Positions 10,642-22,200 of a stretch of DNA of 64,000 bases are shown here, piece by piece. Where the stretch lies: the NCBI RefSeq assembly GCF_036884655.1, contig NC_088335.1:44882501-44946500 (forward strand). Direction: 5' to 3'. Within the stretch, counting starts at the first letter, position 1. Each line of letters begins with the position of its first letter. Below the pieces are notes generated by a model that worked only from the letters and a program-made list of their open reading frames with translations, had not been told where the DNA came from and did no database searches. A program made the translations under genes and the position numbers. Origin of the DNA: Musa acuminata AAA Group. Lineage: Eukaryota; Streptophyta; Magnoliopsida; Zingiberales; Musaceae.

Positions 10642-11344
10642 TCAAAGCAAGTGTGACTCTTCTTTTCCTTTTAATTACTGTTCGTTAGAATCATTGGAAG
10701 ACCTTCATGTTACTTTTGTTGAGCAAGTAGCTAGTTAGTTTTTTGGTAGCTGATATGGCATGCTAAGCATTGTATTATGTCTCATTATGTGCTTCTTGCT
10801 GAGCTCAATCTTGTTGCAAGAAGTTGGCACGGTTGTAGCAATAGAATCAAGAACACAGGTTGACATGATAGGCGATGCACGTCGCACTGGGTTTGGCTCG
10901 ATATGGGAAGTCTACATTCTATAAAGAAGAAGGGTGCAGTAATAGAAGGGAGTCGACAATAAATTAAAGTAGTTTGGGTTTCTTGCACTTAACTTCCAGT
11001 GGAAGGGGCAGGTGATGGTTTCCGTGAAAAGGGAAGGGCTGTGAGTCTGAGAGAGGAGAAAGAGCCGGCGCAGAGCCTTACCACTTTGCGGTCTCTTATA
11101 GGAGAGGCTGTATGGTAACGCTCTTAGTACGAGTCCGTGGGCCATTAATGCATGTTTCCGATATCACTGATATCTTGGTCATTATATGCTACCGATGGTG
11201 GCATTCTCTGGGCTCGCCTGTTACGGCGCTAAGAGGAAGTGTACGACCCAAGAAAACGAAGAAATATAAAAGAAGCGTGGGATTTCGGGATAATATTGCA
11301 TGACAGAACCAGAAAGAAAGGTTAGGGATCATTTGCATGTTATG

Positions 11345-11397
<53 letters not shown>

Positions 11398-11669
11398 CAG
11401 TACTACATCGAGTGTGTAAGTGGTTGCAGGGTGGTACAGGTCGTACGTTGTGGGTTCAGCAGCTTATTTGATGAAAAGCGAAACACACAATAACATAACT
11501 CTCCACACTATCTTCGTTCGTTGTGTAGATGTCTGTGTGGAGGAGAAGAGCTTATTTGGTAATAGGCGCAATAAAAAATAACTAATATGCGTTTTCTATG
11601 AACTGTTGCTCGGGTAGATAGCATAATAACTGTGACAGAAAACATTGAAAATTTAAAAAAACCAAAGGT
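10642..11669. other. Intergenic region with a long GA microsatellite
   Basis: 3' region of the SPEAR-type gene followed by unassigned DNA. A (GA)n run of about 47 bp is at 11350-11396. No coding frame with recognisable content. Confidence 0.5.
11655..11661 (-). terminator. RNA polymerase III terminator of tRNA-Ser
   Basis: Seven consecutive T residues on the minus strand start 9 nt after the tRNA 3' end, the normal Pol III stop signal. Confidence 0.8.
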
Positions 11670-11751
11670 CGTGAACGGCAGGATTCGAACCTGCGCGGGC
11701 AGAGCCCACATGATTTCTAGTCATGCCCGATAACCACTCCGGCACGTCCAC
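11670..11751 (-). tRNA. trnS-AGA: tRNA-Ser(AGA)
   Basis: Read on the minus strand, the 82-nt gene folds as a class II tRNA. The acceptor stem is GTGGACG paired with CGTTCAC (one G-U), with discriminator G at 11670. The anticodon stem CATGA/TCATG encloses the loop CTAGAAA, so the anticodon is AGA and reads serine UCU. A long variable arm (GTGGGCTCTGCCCGC region) is typical of tRNA-Ser. The T arm contains GGTTCGAATCC, an intact B box. No intron. The nuclear type is indicated by the lack of encoded CCA and by the Pol III terminator downstream. Confidence 0.95.
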
Positions 11752-13020
11752 TTCACATTTATCACTTTATTCTTCGTAATTATAGAAAATACCTCGTCCT
11801 ACTAATAGCCTATGAAAATATAAGAAAAATGAATGGACATTCAAAGGAATAAGAAATATTGACAATCAAAGGAATTGTCAATCCTTCGCGTAAGAGGTAC
11901 CACAAGGACAAATAAACTTTGAAGAATGCATAGCGTATAAAGGTTGAGATAGTTAAGTTCGAACTATGACTCGACGTTGGCAACCATATTTGATGATGCC
12001 AAAGGCAAGCGAGACGTTTGGTAAAATATGAGAATTGCAAAGTTGAATGAGTTGTTCAGCAATCGAAAAAGATGTGCAAAGCTTATAGAGATAAAGAGAA
12101 TTACCAACTCATGTCGGGCATATGACTGAGAGGCTAATTATGATTTATAATCACACTTAAAATTGCTCAAACAAATTACTACAAAAAAGATTAGAACAAC
12201 TATGTCTGAAGTTAAGGAAGAAGAAATATAATTCGTTGGCTATAATTCTACTAACAAATTAGATTGATTCATAGGTTACCATACATCATTTGATGGCTTC
12301 TGTAATCAACGTATCATCATTTACGTATAAAGACTTTTGTCTCTTTGTACAGTTAATCGTGTGTTTGCATGCTTATCTTTCCTATTATCATCTTTATTTT
12401 TATAGGACTTTTGCATTCATCAAAAGTTCATTTTTTAGACTTCCTAATGATCTTCGAGGGAGGGAAGCATGAATCCTTTATGCTTTGAGCTTTAGAAATA
12501 TGGAACAATAGGTCTTCTTTCCCAAGAGTGTCAATCCCAATTATGATGGCATGGTTAGGATAGGATGTAAAAGAATTATACTGACTACCTACCTGTAAAT
12601 TCTAACATCCAAATAAACTATAAATTCTGTAGCATTCGAGATAAAAAAAAAAAACTATAAGCATGGCATCAAAAGGCATCCATTGAGTAGAAGCATAAAT
12701 GTGTAGTTGGTCCCCTCTTTTAACATTAGATAAAAGAGGGAAAGGACACAACCCGGGGGGCCGCAACATTCTTAATGATGCAGGAAACCATGGAAATCTG
12801 TGTTCCTATATACAACATCAGCAGTAATAGTAACAATATTAACTGATCTTGTTTACTCGATATGACACAATAGTCATATGGTCTTTTCTATATTAATGTG
12901 CTAATGATAAAGCACAGATGACATGCTAACATGTATATAATGCATCAAATCGATTCAGGTAACTTTTAATTGGTTATTATTGATTGATATATAGGTTATT
13001 ATTAATACATTTCACTTGTA
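11752..13020. other. AT-rich intergenic DNA
   Basis: No gene or well-bounded element recognised. Frames are short and AT-biased. The region ends in a 26-bp palindrome (13013-13038, arms CACTTGTATTAA/TTAATACAAGTG) that overlaps the end of the MITE described next. Confidence 0.5.
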
Positions 13021-13221
13021 TTAATTTTAATACAAGTGATTAAGTGAAAGAAAGAAATTATTTCATAAATTGTCAGATTCTAATCTGGTTTGGCCCATAA
13101 ATTATTGGTCGGGGATCCATCAACAGCCAGACTAGAATCTGACTGTTTATGAAAAATTCTTTCCTTTTTACATATAGAATTTCTTGTCACAGTATCACTT
13201 AATCACTTGTATTAAAACTAA
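13021..13221. mobile_element. Hairpin MITE with TA target duplication
   Basis: About 201 bp forming one long imperfect hairpin. The left end TTAATTTTAATACAAGTG and the right end (reverse complement TTAGTTTTAATACAAGTG) match, and similarity continues inward through ATTAAGTG to GTCAGATTCTAATCTGG against GTCAGATTCTAGTCTGG. The loop is near 13100-13125. TA flanks both ends (13019-13020 and 13222-13223), as in Tc1/mariner-type MITEs. No coding capacity. Confidence 0.6.
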
Positions 13222-13335
13222 TAACACAAATATATGTAAGATCTAATTGCATCATGTCACCTGACATAAAGATCGTTTCTTTTACAAATGATGATGTGCT
13301 TGCTCAAGAAAAAAAATAAATATCCAAAGCAAGGT

Positions 13336-13545
13336 CCGTCATATCGTACCGTACCGGAGTTTCGACCCGGGCTCGGTACGGTACCAGTGTACCGGACGGT
13401 ACATCAGGGCGTACCGAACGGTATACCCTAGTGTACCGATACTATAGCACTGCAACGGTACAGGACGGTCCGCATACCAAGTACCTGGCGGACCGGTACG
13501 TACCGCCCGATACGGTCGGTACGCTTCGGTACGACAGGCACTGAT
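13336..13545. repeat. GTACCG/CGGTAC-rich palindromic block
   Basis: About 210 bp in which GTACCG, CGGTAC, GGTACG and their complements recur many times (for example GTACCGTACCGGAG, GGTACGGTACCAG, GGACCGGTACGTACCG). The block is much more GC-rich than its AT-rich surroundings. It looks like a decayed repeat or transposon end, not a gene. A minus-strand frame across it is only a translation of the repeat. Confidence 0.6.
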
Positions 13546-13933
13546 CCAAAGCACTTGACACGACCAAAGCTTCCTCTTTCCTTTATATGTCGAAAATACA
13601 AAAGCATCTAAAGCACAAATACAATCAAAGCATCATTTTCCTGTGCATGATGCATCAACTAAGAATAAAAAATAAATATGATATGCCTAATTGAATAATG
13701 AGATGTGTCCATTAAGATGCATTCACTAAGAGTATCCTCTTCTTCAGATGTGATGTGTCCATCCAAGGCAAAAAAAAATTGGAAGTGTTCGATGTGATCA
13801 AATCGTGATGCATCCATCCCAAAAAAATATCTAAAGCATATAATATAATTAATATATCTTATCGACGAATGATGTATCCATTGAGGATAAAAAAACTTAA
13901 AATGTCTACCATAACTAAAGTACTCTATTTATA

Positions 13934-13967
<34 letters not shown>

Positions 13968-14524
13968 TATCCGATACGATAAGATCCTCTTCTTTACATG
14001 TGATACATTCATTCGGAATAAAATATATATATATATATTCATAGTGTTCAATGCAACTAATATATTAAAGCATCCAAAAATATTTGATATAATTAAAGCA
14101 TTGAAAAATGTTTGATATAATTATGTAAATATTTATTATATATATAATATAAAAAAATAATCCAATCAGCTAAACCTACCGCTATAGCATATAGGTTTAG
14201 GAAAAATATATATTTTTAATATAAGAAATATTATCTTAATTATTTATTTTTTTATAAAATAAATTATTTTAAAAGTAGGAAAAAAATTTAAAAATAGATA
14301 TTTTTTCTATCATATTTGTAATTTATATATTTTTCTAAAAATCATCAAGGAAAAGAATAAATATAAGGGCATTTACGTCATTAGAAAAGCGGATATTCGC
14401 CGGCCATTATATTCCCCCATCGAATCCAACCTTAGCGTCTCCTCTCTCTCTCACGCACGCCAAAGGACTGATCTTTGTACCGCAAAAGGTCTACAAACCA
14501 TAAAAATCGTAGCTTCTGGCCGGA
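13546..14524. other. AT-rich spacer upstream of the USP gene
   Basis: Contains several 'gatg(t/c)atccat' degenerate direct repeats spaced about 50-60 bp (13640-13900), an (AT)n run near 13938-13964, and another near 14021-14037. The last about 130 bp become CT-rich (CTCCTCTCTCTCTC near 14438) and are probably the leader and core promoter of the stress-protein gene. No clear TATA box. Confidence 0.5.
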
Positions 14525-16878
14525 ATGATCCCTAAACAGACCACGCCGGAGTCAGACAGCCAGGCCCCGCCGCCACTGGCCCGTGTGGCGGCGGCCGCGG
14601 CCGCGCAGGATGGGATCCAGCCGTCCTCCCCGAACTTCTTCTTTTCCTCCGCTGCCGCCGCGAACCCTTCCTTCGGCTCCCACCGCCGGATCGCCATCGC
14701 TGTCGACCTCAGCGACGAGAGCGCCTACGCCGTGAAGTGGGCCGTCCAGAACTACCTTCGTCCCGGGGACGCCGTCATACTCCTCCACGTCCGCCCCACG
14801 TCCGTCCTCTACGGCGCTGACTGGGGTTCCGTCGACCTCTCCGTCTCCGAAGAGGCTGCGGAGGAGGGCGCCGGCTCGGACGTGTCGCAGCAGAAGCTGG
14901 AGGAGGATTTCGACGCCTTCACCGCCACCAAGGCGCAGGACCTTGCGCGGCCGCTTGTGGAGGCTCAGATCCCTTTCAAGATCCACATCGTCAAGGACCA
15001 CGACATGAAGGAGCGGCTCTGCCTCGAGGTGGAGCGTCTCAGTCTCAGCGCCGTGATCATGGGCAGCAGGGGCTTCGGAGCCTCGAGGAGGACTGGCAAA
15101 GGGAGGCTCGGCAGCGTCAGCGACTACTGCGTCCACCACTGCGTGTGCCCCGTGGTGGTCGTCCGCGATGAGGGGGCCGCAGCTGCAGCTGATGCTGGTG
15201 TTGTTGCAAAGGGCGCTTGTCCGTCGATGGCAAAGGGGTCGGCAGAGGGCGGAGAGCTTCACCCTGTCCCTGAAGAAGATGAGTACCATGATGCCTACAT
15301 GGAGCATAAAGGTCAACTCTTACTCCGTAGAACTATTACCCTTTTCCCATATGAATGTGATCGATATTGTGCATGTTAGAAGAGTAGATAAAGGATTAAA
15401 AATGATGAATTGATATCTGTTTTATGAACTTGAACTTTGACCTGCATCTCTGAAGGCTAGAAATAGAAAATCATATGACATGATATTTACTATATGAATG
15501 TGATGCTTTCCAGAAGATCAGATGTTGGAAATTGGGACATGATATTTGCTACATGAGAGCATGGTGTTTGATGTGCATGCCCGGAGTCTAGATACAAGTC
15601 TGTTCATTGTGGTATCTTGATCGGTTTCGGGAGTCCTTTAGGGCAAAAAAATACTAGTTAGCCCAGAAACAAATAGTTCAAGACTGCATAATCTGACTTT
15701 GTATGCGAATTTTTCTGGAAATAATTGTTTTATTAAATCAGATACCTCTTTCCAGGTTAACTTCGGTTTTCATTTACTGCTCTCTTTCACTTCTGATCTT
15801 TATTATTGAACAGCATCTACCTTTAGTAACTTGCTCCAAGGTCCTGTTTGATGCCATTTGGCGATGCAATAGTTTGAACTTTGAAAAGTGCCCTAACGTA
15901 GCAGTGCTGCCTTAGGACTAAAAGAGTGCACTAAAACACTTCTGAAATAACTTGTCACTGATGGATTCTAGCTACACCGTCAAATTGAGACATTGAAATC
16001 CATTGAACCCACTTTATTCGAAGGGCTTCACCTTTATAGTTGTGGCTTTTATTGCTTGGAAGTTCTTGAGCTCTGAAAGATCATTTAAGACATATTTTAA
16101 CAGAGTAAACATGTTATGTTTGCTTCTTCTTAGTTACATCTCTTAAAGTTTTAATAAATAGTTGGCAATAGGTCTAAACTTGTACAGGTTTCCATGTAAA
16201 TTAATATTGAAGCTTAGTGATCTGTTGCCATATTATACCCGTTATATGGTGCACTTTTAGGGGATGGGTTGTGCTTTGCTGTGACTCTGATTCTTACGAT
16301 GAATAATTGTATAGTTGGGAGACAGAATTGGTGATAAGTGACATATTTGATCTTGTGCAGATAACTGTAGGTCAGCCATGATTTATGAGCAATTGTTGCA
16401 TGGTGACCATGATCTGCACTATTGTCTTTAATTTAAGCAGTTTATCATGGTATTTTCCAATCTTGGTGGCCTTTCAACATTATTTCCACTCACTGACATC
16501 TTGCAGTGTAGATTGTTTGTTGTTATGGCGTTTTAGCATTTTAAATTTACATATTTTTGATATTATACTTGTTGTATATCCTATTGTCCTTTTATTTTAG
16601 TTGATTTTAGAGTGTCTACCTTTAATTGGATAAGTTGCAACATATTAGGTCAGAACTTATTCTTTTCGTTGCACAATTGGTCATTCTCGAACATAATTTT
16701 CTTACCGAGTTAGTGCAGTTACTATGAATCGACATTCTTTCCTTTTGAATAATGAAACCTGAAAGGCCTGTCAATATTTCATCTCTCTTTCACGTTAATC
16801 GGCATTATTAACGTTGTCCAACCATTATAACCAAAATATTTAATAGTTGAAATATTTGTTTTACTTGCAGACACTTGA
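14525..16878 (+). CDS. Universal stress protein (USP) family, PHOS32-like
   Basis: Predicted 264 aa cytosolic ATP-binding-type USP. Exon 1 is 14525-15311; the best model then splices (GT at 15312) to an acceptor at 16869-16870, adding only Asp-Thr-stop (16871-16878). That ending fits PHOS32-type proteins. The USP alpha/beta fold is at residues 54-214: HRRIAIAVDLSDESAYAVKW at the start, VILLHVRPTSVLYG, then the nucleotide-binding signature GSRG (180-183) with GRLGSVS (193-199) and CPVVVVRD closing the domain. An alanine-rich N-terminal extension (1-50) and an acidic tail flank it. If intron 1 is retained, the frame continues to 15379 and gives a different tail. GC-rich. Relatives are phosphorylated in defence and osmotic responses. 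Confidence 0.85.
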
Positions 16879-17921
16879 CAAGTATTTGCTCTCGGGTCAT
16901 CTTGAATCCAGGTTTGGGATTATTTCCTTGTATTTAATAAGTTTGTGCACTTTCACTTTTAGCATGTATTATCTAGTTTTTTGAGCTCATATTTCTAATT
17001 TTGAAGAAACAATCACTATTTTGGTTCTGTCACACAGGCCATATGTTATTTCTTTGGGTGCACTGGTCTCACTGCGATGATACATAGCCTTTTATGTGCT
17101 TGCTACATTTAACTACACTATGCCATCTTGCTACATTTGCTTTTTGTTCGTCTCATGTGCTATCACTATGCCATTTGTTAGGCCATGTCGGACGGAGGCA
17201 TGGAACTGAGATGGAGGGTGACTCCAGCACTTGAACCAAATGCTATTCTTTATCGCACTTGTCAACTGCCTTGTAAGCTGGTAGATTCTGAGCATCCTTG
17301 AGTTCCTTGGTCAAAGTAGATGTTCATTTGACTTATCTGTAAAAAGTAAAAAAAAGTTGATGTTGTTGGGATATTGTCCTCCTTTTGGGGATGCCTGTAT
17401 GATCTGCATGTTGTTATGGTGTTTTCAGAAAATAAATGGTAGTTAGATCATGACTTTGTTTTGTGGCTACAATTGTCAAACTGTGGACTGATAAGATGAA
17501 TAGCACAAAGTTAAGTAGTATGTTCCAATGTAGTAGGTTTTTTCCTTTATGATGTTGTAGGATGACTTCTTGGGATCTATTTCATCATTAAGAACTATTA
17601 GGCAGATTACAAAATTGGGTGGATCAGTCCCACCAGTCCACCAGTAGGAATGCTTGATAACACTGACCTGTTAAGCATATGATGAGATCTTCAAGACTTT
17701 GGTCTCTATCCCTAATGCAAAGACATCACTGTACAGATTCCACAGTTGCAATAGAATATGGGGGGAAGAAGTGCATGATCTCACTTCTATTTTTGTGGAG
17801 GAATTATAGATCTATATCAGCCATGACCCAGTACCCCAATCCTCAAAAAATTGAAAGTACACATTGAGGTTATCTTTGATTATAGAACAAAGTTCCAAGG
17901 CAAACTCACATTCCCAAAAAA

Positions 17922-17969
<48 letters not shown>

Positions 17970-18130
17970 AAGGAGACATTTCCTAATTTGCAAACAAGAC
18001 AAGGATTGAGATAAGAAGAGTACATAACTTTAGGTGACCACTTGATTTTAGGTGAGGAATTGGTAGAATCTTTTGGAAGAAACCTTACACACTTGGGATG
18101 AATAGTCCAAATCCACTTTTAGGAGAACCC
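16879..18130. other. Spacer between convergent USP and WDR48 genes (left part)
   Basis: Includes the probable 3' UTR of the stress-protein gene. A (GA)n run lies at 17926-17965. No recognisable gene. Confidence 0.5.
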
Positions 18131-19066
18131 TTTTTTGGAAGAAGCCTCACCCACTTGGATTACTTGCATGACACAAGAATAAATGACAACATTTCCAATA
18201 CTGTGGAATCTGCAACAGCTCAAAGGAACCAGAACACAGTTTCATCAGATCTCCAACTCCAATTCATGTATGCTTTGTGTAATAAAGAGATACATGTGCC
18301 ATATTTTTCTTACAATACTTGAGTTAAGACTCTTCACATCAAGGATGCTCCCTTCTATCATTTTCTGATTACAATATGATATGCTTCAACAAGCAAAATC
18401 AACCATCAATCCACATTAGTCCCAATGTCCCACAACCATTGACTTGTTTGCTTGAAAATTTTGCAAGTTTTTTACAATCAAGCTTACAGCTAAAACATAG
18501 CATCTGCACAGGATTATTAAGGCTCAAGGAGTTATGGATTTAGTGCAATATGAGTTTCACATAGCAGACTTCCAAATTTACAATGCTGCAGCAGTATCTT
18601 TTTTGGAAGAAGCCTCACCCACTTGGATTACTTGCATGACACAAGAATAAATGACAACATTTCCAATACTGTGGAATCTGCAACAGCTCAAAGGAACCAG
18701 AACACAGTTTCATCAGATCTCCAACTCCAATTCATGTATGCTTTGTGTAATAAAGAGATACATGTGCCATATTTTTCTTACAATACTTGAGTTAAGACTC
18801 TTCACATCAAGGATGCTCCCTTCTATCATTTTCTGATTACAATATGATATGCTTCAACAAGCAAAATCAACCATCAATCCACATTAGTCCCAATGTCCCA
18901 CAACCATTGACTTGTTTGCTTGAAAATTTTGCAAGTTTTTTACAATCAAGCTTACAGCTAAAACATAGCATCTGCACAGGATTATTAAGGCTCAAGGAGT
19001 TATGGATTTAGTGCAATATGAGTTTCACATAGCAGACTTCCAAATTTACAATGCTGCAGCAGTATC
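18131..19066. repeat. Exact 468-bp tandem duplication
   Basis: Copy 1 is 18131-18598 and copy 2 is 18599-19066. Reading the two side by side I find no difference, including the 61-codon frames at 18183 and 18651, which are identical. The unit starts with six T's followed by GGAAGAAGCCTCACC and ends GCAGCAGTATC. A degraded partial copy of the unit start (GGAAGAAACCTTACACACTTGG) lies near 18076. It is not coding. It sits about 230 bp beyond the WDR48 stop codon and may reach its 3' UTR. Confidence 0.9.
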
Positions 19067-19291
19067 AGCTCGGCCGCAAACCCATAGGCGCATCCAGCAG
19101 CAGGATCCTCCACTCCAACCCAACATTCCACGCTTTACTAAGTGACGAACGCAGGAGACTTAAAAGCTGAATGAAAAAGGAAAAACAAAGTCATTTAATA
19201 CATTACATAACAGCTATGTCATGCACATCAGTCGACAACTAGCATAGCTGTGGTGTTCTGACCTTTTATTTATGGTAGAGTTCATGCTCAT

Positions 19292-22200
19292 TTATTTTGG
19301 CACCAGTCTGTAATTCAGCACCAAGTCTTCTGGCTTCTTCCAGATGTATGTTCGAACCGTGGCCAAACTCATTTCAGGTGATAGGACCTGCACTCATTTC
19401 CATATACAATTGCTATATTAGTTGTTTAGGTTCCAGAAGAGACCATAGGTATCATGAAAGCAAACAATCTAAGTACATTAGAGGTTCTTCACTGGTCAAA
19501 AACAAAGAATACTCGTGATATTCCAGATACTGATTTCCTTATTATTTCACTCTCTTTTATTCAACTAAGAAAAGTCCCATAGTAGTGACACCGATATATG
19601 ACAAGAACATAACCATGATACGTGATACAATCACATCTAAACAACTAGACAGCAGTTGAAAGTATTCAAAGATAAGACCAAACAGTGAACTAAATGTAAA
19701 TATAAGAAATGAAGGTGTGTAATGCTTGTTGCCAGCGACCTCATTAAATTCTGATGAAGGAAGCCAACATGCACAATGTTTAGATATGATGAAGATATAA
19801 CTACAGAATGAAAACAAAAGCCTGAAAATCCAATGCAGATTTCCTTGGAACTTGCCTGATTATTACACAAAATTTCTATTGATGGCTTCATCCCTGGCCG
19901 TAGAGAAATGTCTCCAAGGGTTGAAAGCTGGGATGGTCCTGTGCTTAATCCCAAACCAGATGCTCCATCAGAGCTTCCACCATCCAATGGTTTGTCAAGA
20001 ACCATCTTTTCAATGACATAATTAATCACCTGAAAAGGTAAGATAATAGAAAAAACCTATCAATGATGAATTAAAGAATATCATGGGTGTTCATATAATA
20101 CACTTCCCTTACAAAGTTAATTCAGAAGAAAAGCAAATGAAAAGGTGATTGTATATAAGAAAGAAAACTAAACGATACGACATTAAGCAATAGACTATCA
20201 CTCGAATTAAGAAAATTCATCATCCAAAATTTTCCAAGAAATTTGAAAGTCATGACCCAATATATATGTAGTGTGTTACATTCTAGTTTTATTGATAATG
20301 ATAGAACGTCAGTGGGCCATGAAGCCATCGTAAGTATATAATTTCTATTGACTACCTCAGATCCAATTGCAAATTAAATGAGTGAAAATATGACTTCCTC
20401 ATTTGTCATATGTACACTGAACATATGTAATTGTTATAAAGCTGCTTCACACCACAAAACATGAACAGAAAATTTATTATCAACATGTTGAAGATATTGA
20501 AATGCATTCCTTGTATATCACCATTCTCTTATAAATAGAATATGCCACTCAAGTTTTGTTTCAATAGCCTCACTAGGACACTTCAGAGGCCATAACAACT
20601 CGAGTATGTTACGATATTTTGGCAAACAAAAAGCAAAAAAAAACTGCACATCTTAAGTCATATTACAGTAACCTAACTTAGTGCCAAATACTTAGTGCTT
20701 GGTGTCAAATGCTCAGTGCTTAAAACAGATACTTACTTTGTTAATCCTCAATATCCGTGGAGCACTCAATTTACCTTGTGTTAGTATTTGGACACTTGAA
20801 CCTTCACAAGCTTGCAAATGAAAGCTACATCTACACAGAATAAAGCAACTGAAAGGTGACAAGATTTCCAAGATAAACAACACAAAAATTAAATATTGTC
20901 CCATAACAAATAAATACGGTGACAAAATTTCCAAGATAAACAACACAAAAATTAAGCATTGTCCCATAACAAATAAATATAACCTGAATTCTCATTCTTG
21001 AGCACATAATACTTCTAATATAGTAGCATCTCAATCAAATATAGGACAACAATGAAATTCAACAAGAAAATGGAAACCAAATATAGCTGCATTAAGAAAC
21101 AAATCTGGAGGCTAAAACAATACAAACCTATTCCACCACTAATACCAATCTAAGAGTGTGGAGTATTTCAGCTAAACGTGGGGAATATATTAATCTTGAT
21201 TCACTACTAAACACAGGTCAACAGGTTCTTAAAAAAAGAAAATTTCTTTTTTTATAACTGTGTTAGCCACTTTGAATTTTATAACTGTGTTATGTTCTTC
21301 TACCACGAGAAATGCATCTAAATTTGCAGGAAAATTGGTGGGAGATTTGGAAACTTAAGAAAAAGTGAAGTAGATAGACATACTAACGTATTCACATAAG
21401 ACATCAAAACAACCAGAAGCAAGAACTATATGACAAAAACACATGATAGATAGTCGCTGTTCAGCTTCTATATCCAACATATTTATTAAGTTTTCCAATA
21501 TTTGGAGTATCTAGACATCACATGTTCTTTTGCTACAAATCCATGATGTCCTTGTTAGGATACCATATACCTCAGGTACTCCTCCAGGCCTCGTGTGCAA
21601 CTAAACTGAAATCACCTCCCACTAATTTATCACAACATCCTCACCACTGACTTAAAAGTCAAATCACATTTTGGTTGTCAACTGAATCTACAGTGCTCCT
21701 TAATCCATATGGAGTGGCCCAATGAATTGAGTTGGTGCTAAATGGACAGTAAGCATATAAAGGTTTCCTGTAAAAATTAATAATTGGTGATATATTTTAT
21801 TAAATGACAGTTGGTTATATGGTTATCTACATCTTGATTTTTTTTCAATTTTCTTCTCAAAAGGAGAGAAGAAGAAGATGGTGCACAGAGAGGCTGTTTG
21901 AACAGTGGAGTTAATTAAGATTTTCATCGGTATGAAATGGACATTTCAATGGAAAATTATATACTTAACAAGCCCCAATGCCCCACCTACATCAAGGTCT
22001 ACACTTACGTAGTTTGGTGGGTATACCACATTCACTTTATATTAATGATTTCACATTTTAACATACTAAGGAAACAAAGGCTCAATCCACGGACAAAATC
22101 AGGGTATCCATCTCACCTTATTAAATTCTATCAGTTAATAAACTGGATTATGGACTGACTACTTGCACTAACTCCGATGCATTGAACATGAAAGGAGCTG

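Noticed and set aside
14552..15316. 254-codon minus-strand frame
   Set aside because: It is the antisense shadow of the GC-rich USP exon, with arginine/histidine/alanine-rich translation and no domain.
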